A stretch of DNA of 64,000 bases, taken from NCBI GenBank assembly GCA_949987705.1, contig OX465282.1, positions 65,531,922 to 65,595,921 of the forward strand, given 5' to 3'. This document shows, one piece after another, positions 10,471 to 22,078 of the stretch. The DNA comes from Thereva unica. Lineage: Eukaryota; Arthropoda; Insecta; Diptera; Therevidae. A program made the translations under genes and the position numbers. The notes beneath the pieces were generated by a model. That model had not been told where the DNA came from. It saw only the letters and a program-made list of their open reading frames with translations, and did not search any database. Every line of letters starts with the position of its first letter. The stretch's first letter is position 1.

Positions 10471-11308
10471 TTCATAACCAAGCCCCTCTGAACTACAGGC
10501 CATGAAATAGAATTTTTCGTGGTGTTGGTCAAAAAGTCACCGGAATAACATGGCGAGAGGCAGTATGGGAAAATTTTTGTTATATTTTTGTAATAAAAAG
10601 TGATAACATTATATTTTAACACTTTTAACTGCACTTGGATTTACCAGTTTTTAGTGATTTCATTAACAAAAATAAAAAAAAATTGTTTGTTAAGTATGTT
10701 TTAAGTGTTCTAATTGTTAAGGCGATCAACTTTTTTTTTACATTCACGATGTTTTTTCATGTTTATTTACTAAAAAATGTTGAATTTAATGTTTTGTTTA
10801 GTTATGGAATTACAAGTGATTTTAACGTGATTAATAAATATATTATGAAGTTATGATTCAAAATATAGGGCTTTTCTTTTTCACTATTCCTTTCACACTT
10901 TTCTGCACATATATTTTTAATAATAATTGCATAATAAATTATTTAATGACTTTAAAATCACTTTTAATTAAATAATCAGCATATTTTTCCTTAATAAACA
11001 CGAAAAAACACCGAAAAAGTAAAATAAATTGATCACCTCAACAATTAGCATACTTAAAACTCACTAAATCACTAATTTTTTTTAATTTTATAAAATCACT
11101 AAATAACTAATCACTGATAATCCATGTATAGTTTAAAGTAATAATTTACAATGTTTTTCCACTTTTTACCACAAAAATATAACGAAAACAATCCCGAATC
11201 TAAATTCTAACCAAATGTCATATTTTTTGGACCGACTTCAGCTATGGTTGTATTAGTTCAAGAGAGAACTTCATGGCCTGTAGTTGAGAAGGTCTTGTCA
11301 TAACCCAA
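10471..11308. mobile_element. foldback/MITE-like element with ~370-bp imperfect inverted arms
   Basis: Ends carry CTGAACTACAGGCCATGAA (10487) and its complement TTCATGGCCTGTAGTTGAG (11270-11288). Similarity continues inward, e.g. AAGTGTTCTAATTGTTAAGG (10703) against CCTCAACAATTAGCATACTT (11036). The centre is near 10880. No coding capacity. Confidence 0.7.
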
Positions 11309-12048
11309 AAATTGTACTGTTTACTGTATGTTGGTAAGCCAAACTCGCGACGTTTCTGAAGGCAGCTACCATCAGTCACGTGAAAATGTAATGTCAATCA
11401 ATGTCAATGTGACAAATTGTTTTGATGTGTGCTGTGAATGCTAATAATGAGTATACCTGGCTAGGAAACGACCCAGAAAATGATACCAATGCAAAATGCT
11501 TGATGTGTGGTGCAATTTTCTCTATTTCTTCAAGTGGAATTTCACACGTATACGTAAGAAAGAGTGTTTTGTGAGTTGTGAGTTCCCGAGTAAAAATGTA
11601 ACTTGCCCACACTTAGCATGCAGCAAGTACGTATTAGCCCGTAAGACGCCCGCAGCTAGCATGCGCGCTTGAGCAAAAATAAGGCTGAAGATTGCCCGCT
11701 TTCTTCGTCCTACACAATTTTCTAAAGCCCCAATTTTGCTCCTTAGTGGCATGCCTATTTGTTCATTATGCGTGATAGCTCACGTGCGTTAACCAACTAA
11801 ATTATTTTTAATTGGGTTACGACCTCACGCCGGCCTTGAGTCGAAACGGAGAATATAAGCAATACCTCCATCGTTTCCAGCACGATAGCTCAATGATTTG
11901 ACTGGTATGACTAGGTATCCAGGACCACGTTTTCTTTTATTGTGTGCGAATCGGCGAATATGGGCCGGAACAAGAGGCATTCTTTATGTAACACGCTAAT
12001 TTATTCTCAAATTCCGGGTGGGTATTGTACTCACCCAGAATTTTCCGG
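11309..12048. other. stretch without a recognisable gene
   Basis: A ~45-bp segment at 11693-11740 resembles 18373-18420 beside the RTE-like fragment (shared TTTCTTCGTCCTA). Nothing else is recognised. Confidence 0.35.
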
Positions 12049-12056
12049 GTGAGTAC

Positions 12057-12970
12057 CAGTGCTGCCACTCGCGGAGCATTTGGACGTATCCATTACAACA
12101 CAGAAAAAGTATCCAATCGTATCCATAACCTTACTGAACATATCCATATGATACTAAATGAACAAATAATTGTATAGTATTGGTTCCAACAGAAATTAAA
12201 AAGGTCATCTCTATTGCCTCGCCTGAAGCCTGAACTACATTGAAAAGCATGGCAGTGCAGTACTGTGCAGTATGTGGCAGTGGTTTATTAGAGAAAGCGT
12301 GGTAAGCAGTGTTTTGACATTGACTGTTCGTCTTTATTTATCACTAGTTCTGTTCATTTTTCGCCATCCATTTTGACAACAATGGCAATGACAACTTCAT
12401 AGAAATTAGCATGCAGTGTGAAACACTTTTTTAGAAATTACAAACGCAGCGCAATGCACTGCAGTGCAAGGCAGTGAAATTAATGTGAGTTGCTACATTT
12501 AGTTACAAAAAGTCTAAATTTCACTGCGCAATGCTGCACTGCTCTGATTTAAAATGTAGTTCAGGCTTGACCCATCTATTGCCTCGTAGACAAGACAGTG
12601 CGTGTCCTCCTTGTTTGCTGTTTGTTATGTAATTTTATATAAATACACGAATACTTTGCAATATAAATTTATACACAACATATCATATTACCTTCGGTCT
12701 CTAAATTAGAATGATCCAAAAATACTATTTTTTATTAGTTGCGTGTTCCGTTTCCCGTTTTCTTTTTGCAGTAACAAATCTAAATGTGGTAGCAGTTACT
12801 TACGATACAATTTAATACGATACAATACGCAGATAGATACAGATAGATATAGATACAGATTTTGAAAAAGTAAAATAAAATTACAATAAGCGGGAACGTA
12901 TCCTTTATGATTGTTTTCGGCTAAATATAGTATCCAAAATGATACGAACGTATCCGAAGTGGCAGCACTG
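12057..12970. mobile_element. non-autonomous hAT-like element
   Basis: Terminal inverted repeats CAGTGCTGCCACT (12057) and AGTGGCAGCACTG (to 12970). Flanking 8-bp duplication GTGAGTAC (12049-12056) / GTGGGTAC (12971-12978), one mismatch. Subterminal (A/C)GTATCC motifs recur near both ends. CAG..CTG termini and an 8-bp duplication fit hAT. It carries no transposase and hosts a second element at 12227-12567. Confidence 0.8.
12227..12567. mobile_element. MITE nested in the hAT-like element
   Basis: Terminal repeats AGCCTGAACTACATT and complement, flanked by TGA on both sides (12224-12226, 12568-12570). The interior is full of GCAGTG/CACTGC motifs. A 12-bp direct repeat TCTATTGCCTCG (12210-12221 and 12575-12586) lies just outside. 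Confidence 0.7.
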
Positions 12971-12978
12971 GTGGGTAC

Positions 12979-13697
12979 TGCTACCCACCATACCCACATT
13001 TTCCGCCGACTATGCCTACACCCGTGTGGCACGACTCTTTGGCCAGGTAGCTTGATATACCTCAAAACCATTGAGATTGAAAAAAATTCATTCATATACA
13101 CATGTAGAGAAGTAAAAGTAATTATTATTCACAATTTATCCCGGAACCCGATAAAACGAAATCATTATCGCATTTAACAGTTTCCTCGTATATTTGCTAT
13201 TATCTTGTGCTATTAAAGGCATTTTCCTTTTATTAGTTGCATAATAAAAAGAAATTAGACTACATAGCCTGAATAGAATTTCCTTTTTATATCAGCAGAA
13301 GTGTGTACTTGTTAACTTTAAACCTAGAAATCTGTCTTAAAATTTTGCGGGCTCTCAACGAGTTTAAGAATTTTTACTTCTTCTGCGGACCACGCAATAA
13401 TTCCAGACTAAAGAGGATTTTAAAACTAAAAGAGAAAATCCACGTTCCACTAAAATTGCAACAAAGCTTCCAGCCAAAGCCACCTCTTTTTAACCAATGC
13501 TCTCCACTACTTTATACAGTTTTTACTTCTTTGCTCTGGAAGTGGTTGGAATTTTGAAAGAACTCCTTCAAGTTGTTGCATCAGGTTTTCTTTTCCTTTT
13601 GAAAATTTTATCATTAAACTTTGTTTCCTCGTTTTGTTTAGGTTTAAGGTGAGATTTGGTGATATAAAAACTTTTTCTTGTTTTCATTCCATTGAAG
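12979..13697. other. non-coding DNA upstream of the first visible host exon
   Basis: No gene recognised. A donor-like TTTAAG/GTGAGATTT at 13644-13658 sits about 48 bp before the exon acceptor. It could end an upstream exon, but no convincing coding frame precedes it. A pyrimidine-rich tract lies at 13672-13690. Confidence 0.4.
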
Positions 13698-13914
13698 GAG
13701 CATCATCTGGGTTTAATAACGGACGCGGCTAAGGATGACTTTACTGAAAATGCTGCAAAACAAGATGAGATTGGATACTTAAGGAGTTTTCACAAAAAGG
13801 GAAATGGTGGATACGACCGTTATGAGGCTTTCCACAATAAGGACAATGCTGAGTACGAACATGAAGACCGGGAACACATCGACAAGGAAGACAAGAAGAA
13901 GAAATCGCATAAAG
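13698..13914 (+). CDS. host gene, internal exon (first visible)
   Basis: Bounded by a pyrimidine tract plus AG acceptor (13696-13697) and an AAAG/GTTTGT donor (13915). It reads in one frame and ends with one base of a codon (phase 1). The peptide is hydrophilic with YLRSFHKK and YEAFHNKD, a repeated Tyr/Phe-His-x-Lys pattern, then an acidic/basic stretch ending in Lys-rich KKKKSHK. I do not recognise the family; the Y-x-x-F-H pattern recalls secreted structural insect proteins. Phase 1 fits exactly with the exon at 53689, where G+AT gives Asp. A start codon and any signal peptide must lie in upstream exons not seen here. Confidence 0.65.
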
Positions 13915-13918
13915 GTTT

Positions 13919-14755
13919 GTAGCTAACTTAAAGAGTTGTAACGAAAAATGGCTGCAACTAAGAAAAAGAAATACCGTGAAAGGATTTTTATCTTTTTAGC
14001 ACCTGGCAGAGCTAAAGGTGTTAGGTATCTTAGCAGTATGTTTGTATACGATAGTGGGGCTGGTCTCACAGATTAGAGACTGTTCCCGAAAAAATGGAAA
14101 TTCATTGGATGTTTTTCAAATGATATTTTAATATTCATTTAGTTTTTAACTACGGACATGAAAAATGTACTTTTAACTTAGGTTATGCTATCTTGGGTTA
14201 TTTAGTGTTTAACGCTCAGTAAAAATCGTATCCAGTAGTTTTAAGCTTGCAACCAAATAAGCCAACAGAGGTACACCACAAAGAGTAGTGGTCTTCTCAT
14301 TACTGTAGTTAGTAATAAAAAAAATATGAGTATGCTTAAAACCACACTTTAGAAGTAAAATCTCTCTGCCCAACAGCTGGTAATATGCAATAGATGCAGC
14401 GGAAAGTCTGTCGGATACATAGTACGCTTTGAGAAAAGTCAGGCCAGATGCATGAAGCATAGTGACGAGTGTACTGACGGATTTGATACAAGTACTATTT
14501 GAAAATGTCAATATTTATGAATTCCTATTCCCATTAAAACCTAAAAAATAAGAAAAGGTTTTATAATAACTAACTATTTTTGATTGAAACTGGTTAGTTA
14601 AAAGCACATCGTGTAAAAACTGCATCAAGTGATGTTCCATATGCCGTGGTACTTTTGTCTGTTTAGACACTTCCTCGCGCCAGGAACGTTCCTCGCGCAC
14701 TTTGTGGATGAACATAGAAGTGGGTGGTACCTCTTATCATCCCCACTTTCCTCTT
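13919..14755. other. intronic stretch without a recognisable gene
   Basis: A small hairpin at 14697-14770 (CACTTTGTGGATGAA against TTCATCCACAAAGT) is the only structure seen. The short ORFs resemble nothing known to me. Confidence 0.4.
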
Positions 14756-14759
14756 CATC

Positions 14760-14890
14760 CACAAAGTTCGGACGTGCCATTTCTGATGAAAAATTAATAT
14801 TGAAATCGTTACTCAAAATCTTGGGAATATCGTTGAAGTTTCGACGTAGTAAGTTTGACCCTTCGGAAGTGGAGATGTTTACGTATGAAT
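14760..14890 (-). pseudogene. remnant of a Helentron-type endonuclease domain
   Basis: The minus strand encodes EIMEF near 14885 and, after a shift, GSNLLRR...IPKILSNDFNINF (about 14860-14785). This parallels the IPMILSGDFNINF motif of the fragment at 43515-43817, with the catalytic Gly-Asp changed to Asn-Asp. It is a broken endonuclease/exonuclease/phosphatase-fold domain, probably from a Helitron relative. Confidence 0.5.
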
Positions 14891-14969
14891 TCCATTATTT
14901 CGGGTAAAATTTTATGCGGCGATACATAAATAACCAACATAAAATTTATTTCTACATTTTCTGCTGTGC

Positions 14970-15231
14970 ATCTGTTATCTGCGGTGAGACCTATGTGATG
15001 CCACAGCGAGGGAGACCCAATCTTCGCTAGAATGATGGCTTAGACCAGGACGCTCAGAGCTTAGGGGTGTCAAACTGAATGACATCGGCTCACAATCCTG
15101 ACTGGTAGAGAGAACAGTCGCGAAACGCCAGAACTGGACCCGGCCGTAGAGCCGCTAAAGAAGAAGATCTGCCTACACACATTTCATGGTAATTTATCGT
15201 GACATAGCGTTTTTGGTATGTCTGGATGAAA
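14970..15231. other. intronic stretch without a recognisable gene
   Basis: More GC-rich than its neighbours, perhaps an old retroelement 5' region; nothing can be assigned. Confidence 0.3.
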
Positions 15232-15310
15232 TGTTAAAACTTTAGCGAAGTTCTCATCAAATTCTTCATTTTTCATCCAAGTTTCTGATAAAAGTACTGC
15301 ATTCATTTTT
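15232..15310 (-). pseudogene. short endonuclease-like remnant
   Basis: The minus strand reads MNAVLLSETWMKNEEF. The LSETW motif is typical of the N-terminal part of AP-type endonucleases in LINEs and Helentrons. It may belong with 14760-14890 on the same strand. Confidence 0.35.
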
Positions 15311-15517
15311 TTACAACTTAGTCACCTAACTCTTGTACGTTCGCATGCATACTTTATTAATTTAGCAGTATTGATAATCCTGGTTTATTTGAACTCGAGT
15401 AAAAATAATTTTGTTGGCAAATTTTCTTAAAAGCACACACGCGGTGCACCTAGTACGAATAGCGAACTAGTGCACATGCCACACGGGTATGCACGCTCCT
15501 GCCGCAGGCATGCATAA

Positions 15518-15930
15518 AGCTGGAAGTACATAATTGCATTGCGTTGCATGAATGCATTGACAGATCAAGTTTACACTGTATATTTCAATGACGGCGGATC
15601 TATTAATGCGGCTCTACCTTCAATGCAACGCAATGCAATGCAACAGTTGTTCAACTTTTAACTTTTACGCATACAATGCATTCAATACTCTGTCAAATTG
15701 GTCTTGTTTTTTTCTGCAAAATATTTTTAGCTCGAATTAACTCAGTAATATATTAAAAATGGATTTTCTTGAGAGATTCAACACAAATGCAACATAAATT
15801 CAAATTTCAAAACGCATTTAAATGCCAACACGCAACGCATTAATGTGTCAAATACATATAATGTAACGCATTGCAGTGAAATCCAATCAAGTATTGCAAT
15901 GCAATGCAACGCAATTATGTATTTCCAGCT
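15518..15930. mobile_element. MITE with TAA duplication (PIF/Harbinger-like)
   Basis: Terminal repeats begin AGCTGGAAGTACATAATTGC (left) and match the complement on the right with one difference; GCATTGC-type repeats continue inward. TAA flanks both ends (15515-15517, 15931-15933). A three-base TWA duplication suggests Harbinger-type mobilisation. The interior is rich in GCAATGCAA motifs. Confidence 0.8.
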
Positions 15931-16039
15931 TAAGGCCCCAGGCACGAAAATCTAAACATTCGCCTCCTGGAAATAAGCTGGTAAGAATGCTTTGCAGTCA
16001 GAGGTTCCATGATATGCGGCGATTTTCCTCTGACATATA

Positions 16040-16580
16040 GGGTGTGTTTCTTTACTCATTCCATAGAAGGAATAGAATAAAAAGAATACTTGATAGAATA
16101 TTCGGAATAGAATGAATAAAGAAACGCACCGGGAATGACAGTAAACAAACTGAAGAAAAATTGTGATTTATTCAAAAGAGTTGTGTATTTTAAAAATATT
16201 GTGGGATACATATAACTATAATAAGATTAGACATTTGATGTCTCCTGGGGTCCATTTGAAATTATTATTATCCATATCTGAAATTATTATTATTAGAAAT
16301 ACTTTTAAAAATGATAACAAATAAATAAAGGCCATGGCTGCTGCTTTCTTGCCAAATGACGCAATTATGACAGTAATATATTTATATTATGTTATATTAG
16401 TAAGGTTAATTCCCTTTATTCTAAACGTGTTCCATCTCAAGAGGTAGTTTAAAAAGAATGCATTCCGAATATTCCGAATGAATAAAGAAACGCTTCATCT
16501 GTCAATTCGAAACTTGGGAATGAATAAAGAAACGCACTTTCTGTCTATTCCTTCTACGGAATGAATAAAGAAACACACCC
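16040..16580. mobile_element. MITE with GGGTGTGTTTCTTTA termini
   Basis: 36-bp terminal inverted repeats with two mismatches, starting GGGTGTGTTTCTTTA and ending in the complement. ATA lies on both sides. GAATAAAGAAACGCAC-like subterminal repeats occur four times, as transposase-binding sites often do. No ORF. Confidence 0.8.
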
Positions 16581-16662
16581 ATAATTGCATGGTTGTTTTC
16601 CCTCCCGTCTTTTACACATATCCCGAAAATCTAAGTAACGTGTGTTTGTTGGGTATACTTAT

Positions 16663-18092
16663 TAGTGGAGTCAGATGAGCAAAACATAAGGAATTGTCTC
16701 CAGAGTAAAATTTTTTTTTTGGAACATGTTAGTTACATCGAATACTATACGAAATGGACATTTTCTACCTCTAGCAACCGCCGCTACGTAAGTTATCGGC
16801 CATTATGTCAAAAATTTACCATTTTGGTCGTTCTTTCTAAATATAAATGCGTATATCTCGGCATGTGTAGGTCCGAAAAAATAGAAAAAAATAGAGGTTG
16901 TTCGTTATGATATTGGCTACCAGCGGTTACAATATGAAATCCTTATCTGCACATATAACCTCAAAAAAATCAAAAACTAAAGAAACTACAGAATTTTGGT
17001 TTTTTGGTGATAACTTCGAATATTTTTAGTGAAATTTGATGAAATTTTCAAAAGTTATACTTTATAATGGGAACAATAACTGGTTAAAATTTCAAGTCAA
17101 AATATCTAATACAAGGCTCAAAAATTGACTTTAAATTTGAAAATTGATTGGCCTATCAGTTTTGTGCATCGCTTCGTATGAGGTTCTTACTTTTTTTTAA
17201 ATGTAGCTTCTTTTATGCACTTTTGATGGTGAAAAAGAAAACATTTTAAACTTGAAGAAAAGTGAAAAAAATCGAATCGAAAATCGACAATTTTTGCATT
17301 TTGTCGTCAATTTTTTAGGAAAATTTGACTTTTTTTGGCAATGCTCAATTTCCAATGAATTATTAGTTCATTTTTGACATATGATGATCGAAAAATTGAC
17401 TTTTATCAAAAAATGTGATTTTTTTCTAAAAAAATTGACGAAAAAATGCAAAAACTGTCGATTTTCGATTCGATTTTTTTCACTTTTCTTCAAGTTTAAA
17501 ATTTTTTCTTTTTCACCATCAAAAGTGCATAAAAGAAGCTACATTTAAAAAAAAGTAAGAACCTCATACGAAGCGATGCACAAAACTGATAGGCCAATCA
17601 ATTTTCAAATTTAAAGTCAATTTTTGAGCCTTGTATTAGATATTTTGACTTGAAATTTTAACCAGTTATTGTTCCCATTATAAAGTATAACTTTTGAAAA
17701 TTTCATCAAATTTCACTAAAAATATTCGAAGTTATCACCAAAAAACCAAAATTCTGTAGTTTCTTTAGTTTTTGATTTTTTTTGAGGTTATATGTGCAGA
17801 TAAGGATTTCATATTGTAACCGCTGGTAGCCAATATCATAACGAACAACCTCTATTTTTTTCTATTTTTTCGGACCTACACATGCCGAGATATACGCATT
17901 TATATTTAGAAAGAACGACCAAAATGGTAAATTTTTGACATAATGGCCGATAACTTACGTAGCGGCGGTTGCTAGAGGTAGAAAATGTCCATTTCGTATA
18001 GTATTCGATGTAACTAACATGTTCCAAAAAAAAAATTTACTCTGGAGACAATTCCCTTTTCACTAAAATTTGATGCTCATCTGACTCCACTA
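16663..18092. mobile_element. 1.43-kb near-perfect palindromic (foldback) element
   Basis: Arms about 16663-17328 and 17425-18092 are almost identical reverse complements around a ~95-bp centre. The end motif TAGTGGAGTCAGATGAGC is shared. The left arm lacks a ~15-bp piece that the right arm has near 18056-18072. If the TA at each end is the target duplication, the termini are GTGGAGTCAGATGAGC (Tc1/mariner-like). Each arm holds a mirrored ~63-codon ORF, a symmetry artefact unless shown otherwise. Confidence 0.85.
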
Positions 18093-18422
18093 TATGTGTG
18101 GCATGCATTTCATTCACGGAATATTCCGTCAGGTCGCATTTGAATACACACACTTCTATATTATCTGTCAACGAATGCAAGGGATATAATGTACGCTTGG
18201 ATATGACACCAGCTGTATGCATTCTCCGCTCCCGCTACATTCATGAACATTTATAATTGCATCCGGATCGGCATAGACCATTCCAAACGCGAATATCTTT
18301 ACCTATGTAATCGAACAAGAGCCAGTTTACTTGAGTATGCTATTGGCTGGCACCCTTTATGATCTCCTAGCCAATTGCCTGTTTTCTTCGTCCTATACAA
18401 TCTTTTATGGAGCCAATTAATT

Positions 18423-19627
18423 TTAAAGGGAGCAAAAAGAGGTTTTAGGACAAACAGGTCAACATCGGACCAACTGCTGACTTTAAGGCAAATTCTGGAG
18501 AAAACCTGGGAAAGGAATGTAGATGTATACCAGATATTTGTCGACTTCCAACAGGCATATGACTCAATAAACAGAGAGAGGGTATGCGAGATCTTATCGG
18601 AAATAGGAGTCCCCTCAAAGTTGGTACAACTAATCAAATGCGCCACAAATAGCTCACTGGCGAAAGTAAGGATCCAAAATGTTGTAAAAGAAGAGTTCGA
18701 AGTACGTCAAGGGCTTAGACAAGGAGATGGGCTGGCCCCCATGCTTTTCAACCTGGCCCTAGAATGGGTGATAAGGAAAACTTCAGTCCAGCGAAGTGCA
18801 TCAATAGCTACCCAGTCGGTACAATTACTTGGATATGCGGATGACGTAAACATCGTGGGAAGGTCCTTTTTGACAGCAAAAGAAGTCTATGTTGAATTAA
18901 AAGAGGCGGCAAAGGACATAGGCCTGAAGATTAACGAAGAAAAACGAAGGTGATGCAACAATCCAGAGCAGGACGATTTAGAATGGGAAAAAATAGAACC
19001 ATCGACGAACATAACCTAGAAGTAGTCGATAAAACAGTCTACCTTGGGTCTACTACTACAAAAAGAAACGAAGAAAAAGAAGAAATAACCAGACGTATAC
19101 TACTGGCTAATAGAGCCTTTTATGCCCAAAAACAAATCCTGCACTCAAGATTTGTACACAGGAAAACGAAACTCTCACTCTACAAAACAGTAATACGACC
19201 AGTACTGTGTTATGGTAGCGAGACTTGGACTATGACCCAGGACATAGAAGAATGAGTCAACAGGTTTGAGAGGAAAATTCTCAGATGCATAAGAGGCCCA
19301 ACAAGAGAGGATGGAATGTGGCGAAGAAGATACAACAACGAGTTGTATGGAATTTTTGACGATCCACAACTCGCAACTTTCATAAAAATCAACAGACTGA
19401 GACTAGCCGGCCACATAATCAGAATGGAGGACAATCGTATCCCAAAACGACTTATGGCATCACTTTCGGGAAGTAGGCCAGTAGGTAGACCCAGGAGGAG
19501 ATGGATAGACTCTGTGACGGCTGACGCATAGTCAATGCTCAACAGCCGGAACTGGAGACATGCTGCAAGGGACCGTCAAATTTGGAGAAATGCCCTAGAG
19601 GAGGCCAAGGCTCGATTTGGGCTGTAG
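18423..19627 (+). pseudogene. RTE-like LINE reverse transcriptase, 5'-truncated and broken
   Basis: RT core: RGFRTNRSTSDQL near 18437, FVDFQQAYDSI at 18538 (motif A), RQGDGLAPMLFN near 18718, and GYADDVNIVGRS near 18832 (motif C). A one-base loss near 18945 shifts the frame to +2. In-frame stops at 19253 and 19529 interrupt the C-terminal region (GHIIRMEDNRIPKRL). The terminal ARFGL stop at 19625-19627 and the GCGCC ... GGATAAATGGATGG tail match the usual RTE-clade end. Endonuclease and N-terminal RT are missing. Confidence 0.85.
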
Positions 19628-20317
19628 CGCCATTGGATAAATGGATGGAACTATAATAGTGGTAAATGACAAGATTTTTCTAGAGATTTTGTTTTCCTGA
19701 ACGTTAGCAAACAAACAATTCCTTCGTATCTCGTCCGTTACACTAAAGCGGGTGTTCGAATTCGTAATGAGCGTGTTGACTTCATTTGGAAATCCCAAAG
19801 CTTTCTGGAGATATTAGCAAAACTAATCAATGTAAAGTACTTGTCAGACGACCAAAAAGGACAAATTTTGCGGTAGCTACTGCAAATTCGAGGATGAGCC
19901 GCAATTTCCTGAAACTGTAGAAAACAATTCCCTGTCAATAAGTGCTGATCCAAGGTTTGAAATATTCGTGATGTTTGAAACACAAGTGATGTTTCGTTCG
20001 AGGGCTATCGCTCTGCAGAACCCAAAAAGATCACTTCGCTTAGAACGGGTCTTATTCCAACGAGTTTATTAGATATTAGCAAAACTTATCCATTTAAGGT
20101 GTTTCTGACACTTATCTGAATTTTTCATTTGTATAAAAAAAGGCCCCACCAAATGTTATGAAATTTTTGACGTGACAACGTCTTATAAATCGATGAGAAT
20201 AGGAAGTCATTAGCGCAAAATGTCCCGTCTCGTTCCCGTCGCTAAGTAGTGGTTGGGATAGTCGCCCGTGGCAACAGCGTTTTTTTTTTCAGGTAATTTT
20301 TTTGTTAATATTCCTCA

Positions 20318-20815
20318 TTTGGCACCTCAAAGAACTCGATATAGTTTATGGTTCGCGCGGTATCATGTAGGTACAAAAATCACGAACGTCGTTTAAACAA
20401 AAGAAAACGACTCGACCGAATTTTATGAAAATCTTTTCAGATTATATATTGATTAGTACTCTTCGAACGGCACCTCAACTAAGTCGATATCTTTTATGGT
20501 TCGCGCGATAGCGCGCAGGTACAAAAATGACTTATGTCATTTAAACCAAATACCGCCTGGACCGAATATTATAAAAATCTTTTCAAATTATATTGTCGTT
20601 ATTACGCTTCGAAAGGCACCTCAAGTAAGTCGATATCTTTTGTGGTTCGATATCGTGCAGGTACAATAATCACTTATGTCGCTTAAACCAAAAAACGGCT
20701 CGACCAGATTTTATAAAATCTTTTCAGATCATATTTCCGTTAATATGCCTTGAACGACACCTCAACAAAGTCGTGTTCTTTTCTGGTTCGCCGATATCGT
20801 GCAGGAAAAAATTAC
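20318..20815 (+). repeat. tandem ~140-bp repeats, left array of the foldback
   Basis: About 3.5 units, each with GTCGATATCTTTTATGGTTCGCG, a CGTGCAGGTACAA box, CGGCTCGACCGAATTTTAT and AATCTTTTCAGATTATAT in that order. Confidence 0.8.
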
Positions 20816-22078
20816 CACATACGTACCCACGCACACATACTTCCTCTCCAATTTTTGTTTAATGTGCTCTTGGGACCTTGAAAAATTAAAATATGGTGAA
20901 AATTTCGATTTCGATTTTAGGACCGATTACAATAACTTCCCTATATATACTAGTTAATAAATATTGCAATATCATAGGATTGTTTTTTATTATAACTGAA
21001 GTTATAGCGAAAACCGCGTTTTTTTGCATTTTTAAGGGTGGCATTCATATTTTAGGACCGCGGGACTTGGATTTTCGTAATCAGCGACCCAAAATAAATA
21101 TAAGTAACGATTATTACAACAGTGTTATTACTCAGTGTTGAGATAAACGATTCGTCGATTTGTTGCAAGTTAAATAAATTTGGAATTTTAAAAGCCCAGT
21201 ACATCTCACAAAAGGGGAGGTGGTTGCCAAAATAAAACAAGAACACCTCACGTGTTTAATTCACCACTCCCTTTTGGTTTTCTAAACACCCAGCTACTTG
21301 AAATAATTCACCTCTATTGGTGAATTTGTATTAGTATCATGAGATAAATGAAAGTCTGGGCGACAACGTAGCTAACATGCCCGAAAAGCTATGCAGTAAG
21401 GCAGTGTATTTCAACTTTTGCACACACAGCCCCGAGTTTCTTCGCCTCTTGTGCCCAGTTATACGAAAAATCTGACGATTTTTCAATGGGTGAGAGCGTG
21501 ATGCGTGATGCGAATGAAATCGATTCACTCTCATGTAAATTTTGAAGCAAACGTCCTTAAAGAAGTTTTACTTCAAAAAAATAGGTAAATTTTTTTTTTA
21601 AGTTTAATGGTTTTATTTGAATTCATAAGCTGTACCAAAAACTAGCAAATAATTAGATCACTAACATGGGCCTTCTTGAGATTCTGACGTCTAAGTAGAT
21701 ATGGACAAACCCGAGTCAAATTAGCTTCCAGTTACGGCACCACGAGCTGGGTGCGCTAGTACCGCAGGGTTTTTGCGCTTACTCCTGTTGTTTTGTTCAG
21801 AAGGGGCAAGGAGGATGCAAAAATGAAGATGATTTCGTGGCCGATGGGTGAAATTTGACAATGAGGGAATGAAATGAATGGGCGAGATAATTTTAATGGG
21901 AAATTTGGCATCAAGCGTTTTTTTTATGTTGAAAAAATTGTTTTCAGGGATTATTTCATTTTTAAATTCTTTTATTTAACTTACACTGTTTGTCGTCAAA
22001 TCTTGGAAGTTAAATTTGACCCACTTCCCGGTTTCGGATAGAGCTGAAATTTTGCATACACGTTTAGTTTGGATGACA

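Noticed and set aside
13641..13650. Microexon or exon end just before 13698
   Set aside because: A donor-like GTGAG and an acceptor-like TTTAG are present, but no coding frame upstream supports it.
16665..18027. Two nearly identical small proteins on opposite strands
   Set aside because: They are mirror images produced by the palindrome; no start context or similarity supports a gene.
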